A stretch of 64,000 nt of DNA. It comes from Niabella soli DSM 19437 (GTDB lineage Bacteria > Bacteroidota > Bacteroidia > Chitinophagales > Chitinophagaceae). Shown here in pieces: positions 63,662-64,000 of this stretch (within the stretch, counting starts at the first letter, position 1; every line of letters begins with the position of its first letter). Position numbers and translations under genes: made by a program. The stretch is from assembly GCF_000243115.2 (NCBI RefSeq), contig NZ_CP007035.1, positions 2,728,001 to 2,792,000 on the forward strand, given 5' to 3'. The notes beneath the pieces are model-generated. The model made no database searches. It was given only the letters and a program-made list of their open reading frames with translations, and was not told the DNA's origin.

Positions 63662-64000
63662 TTATTCCTCCAACAGGTCGGGGCGCCGGTCCCTGGTGCG
63701 CTGCAGGGCCTGCTCGTACCGCCATTCTTCGATCTTTGTATGGTTCCCGCTCATTAAAATATCCGGAACCTTCATACCTTCAAAATCGACAGGTCGGGTG
63801 TACACAGGTGGTGCCAACAGATTATCCTGAAAAGAATCCGTGAGCGCAGAAGTTTCATCATTTAACACCCCTGGCAACAGGCGGCCAATGGAGTCCACCA
63901 ACACGGCGGCAGCCAGCTCCCCACCACTCAGCACATAATCGCCTATAGAAATTTCCAGCGTAACGTATTTCTCCCGGATGCGTTCGTCAATACCCTTATA
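63662..64000 (-). CDS. trmD: tRNA (guanine-37-N1)-methyltransferase TrmD (3' part only)
   Basis: The last 112 codons lie in the window; the 5' part is beyond the right edge. [20 protein letters not shown] is the trefoil-knot SAM-binding loop of TrmD, followed by the linker [17 protein letters not shown] and the C-terminal tRNA-binding domain ([31 protein letters not shown]). Modifies G37 of several tRNAs to prevent frameshifting. Confidence 0.96.
   Translation of the reverse strand, partial: YKGIDERIREKYVTLEISIGDYVLSGGELAAAVLVDSIGRLLPGVLNDETSALTDSFQDNLLAPPVYTRPVDFEGMKVPDILMSGNHTKIEEWRYEQALQRTRDRRPDLLEE

Noticed and set aside
1-64000. CRISPR arrays, insertion sequences, phage or integrative element
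   Set aside because: No regularly spaced repeats, transposase, integrase or structural phage gene was found. The only tRNA has no duplicated 3' end nearby.

Overview
The window comes from a Bacteroidota chromosome, most likely family Chitinophagaceae. This rests on a SusC/SusD pair with ECF sigma and FecR genes, promoters of the Bacteroidota type (TTG, 17-23 bases, TAnnTTTG), lipoproteins and barrels typical of the phylum, a two-gene MetH, and dispersed palindromic intergenic repeats of the kind common there. No plasmid, phage or insertion sequence was recognised, and there is no CRISPR array. Both edges cut a gene: an MFS exporter on the left and trmD on the right.

Layout. 1-12355 is mostly housekeeping: an AraC regulator with an MFS exporter, a MurU-like nucleotidyltransferase and an AmgK-like kinase fused to a RapZ C-terminal domain (probable cell-wall amino-sugar recycling), a TPM-domain protein, a gamma-carbonic-anhydrase-like protein, rsgA, dapD, a glycosyltransferase, a Sua5/YrdC protein and cca. 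12607-23883 is a leftward amino-sugar and fucose catabolic block: nagB, nagA, an FHS-type sugar permease, a secreted Gfo/Idh/MocA oxidoreductase, a XylR-type regulator, a PfkB kinase, two GH29 fucosidases and an aldo/keto reductase. 24181-30692 holds pyrH, pdxH, the tiny ribosomal protein bTHX, HU, exonuclease III, a LOG-family protein, a DUF1080 protein, a SemiSWEET and RlpA. 30813-35672 is methionine synthase as two genes with a DUF1016 (YhcG-type) nuclease gene between them. recR and some conserved unknowns follow.

39517-49141 is a polysaccharide utilisation locus read leftward: DUF1080 protein, ECF sigma factor, FecR anti-sigma, STN-SusC, SusD and a third GH29 fucosidase. The STN domain on SusC together with sigma/FecR implies surface signalling by the imported glycan. 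With the nag/fucosidase block, the window suggests growth on fucosylated, GlcNAc-containing glycans.

49275-64000 contains a beta-barrel protein, a CAU-anticodon tRNA that looks more like tRNA-Ile2 than tRNA-Met, a small XRE regulator with a clear operator, a pirin, an SMR exporter, a LiaF-LytS-LytTR operon, adenine deaminase, and a giant GH18-deacetylase-GT2 fusion that looks like a one-polypeptide PNAG-type polysaccharide machine. It ends with a compact locus of unknown function: an HTH/coiled-coil regulator divergent from a 208-residue orphan and a HEPN-domain protein.

The most interesting items are the nuclease gene inside the metH operon, the HTH/orphan/HEPN locus, the AmgK-RapZ fusion, the GH18-NodB-GT2 fusion, and a palindromic repeat that supplies the last codons and stop of two convergent genes.
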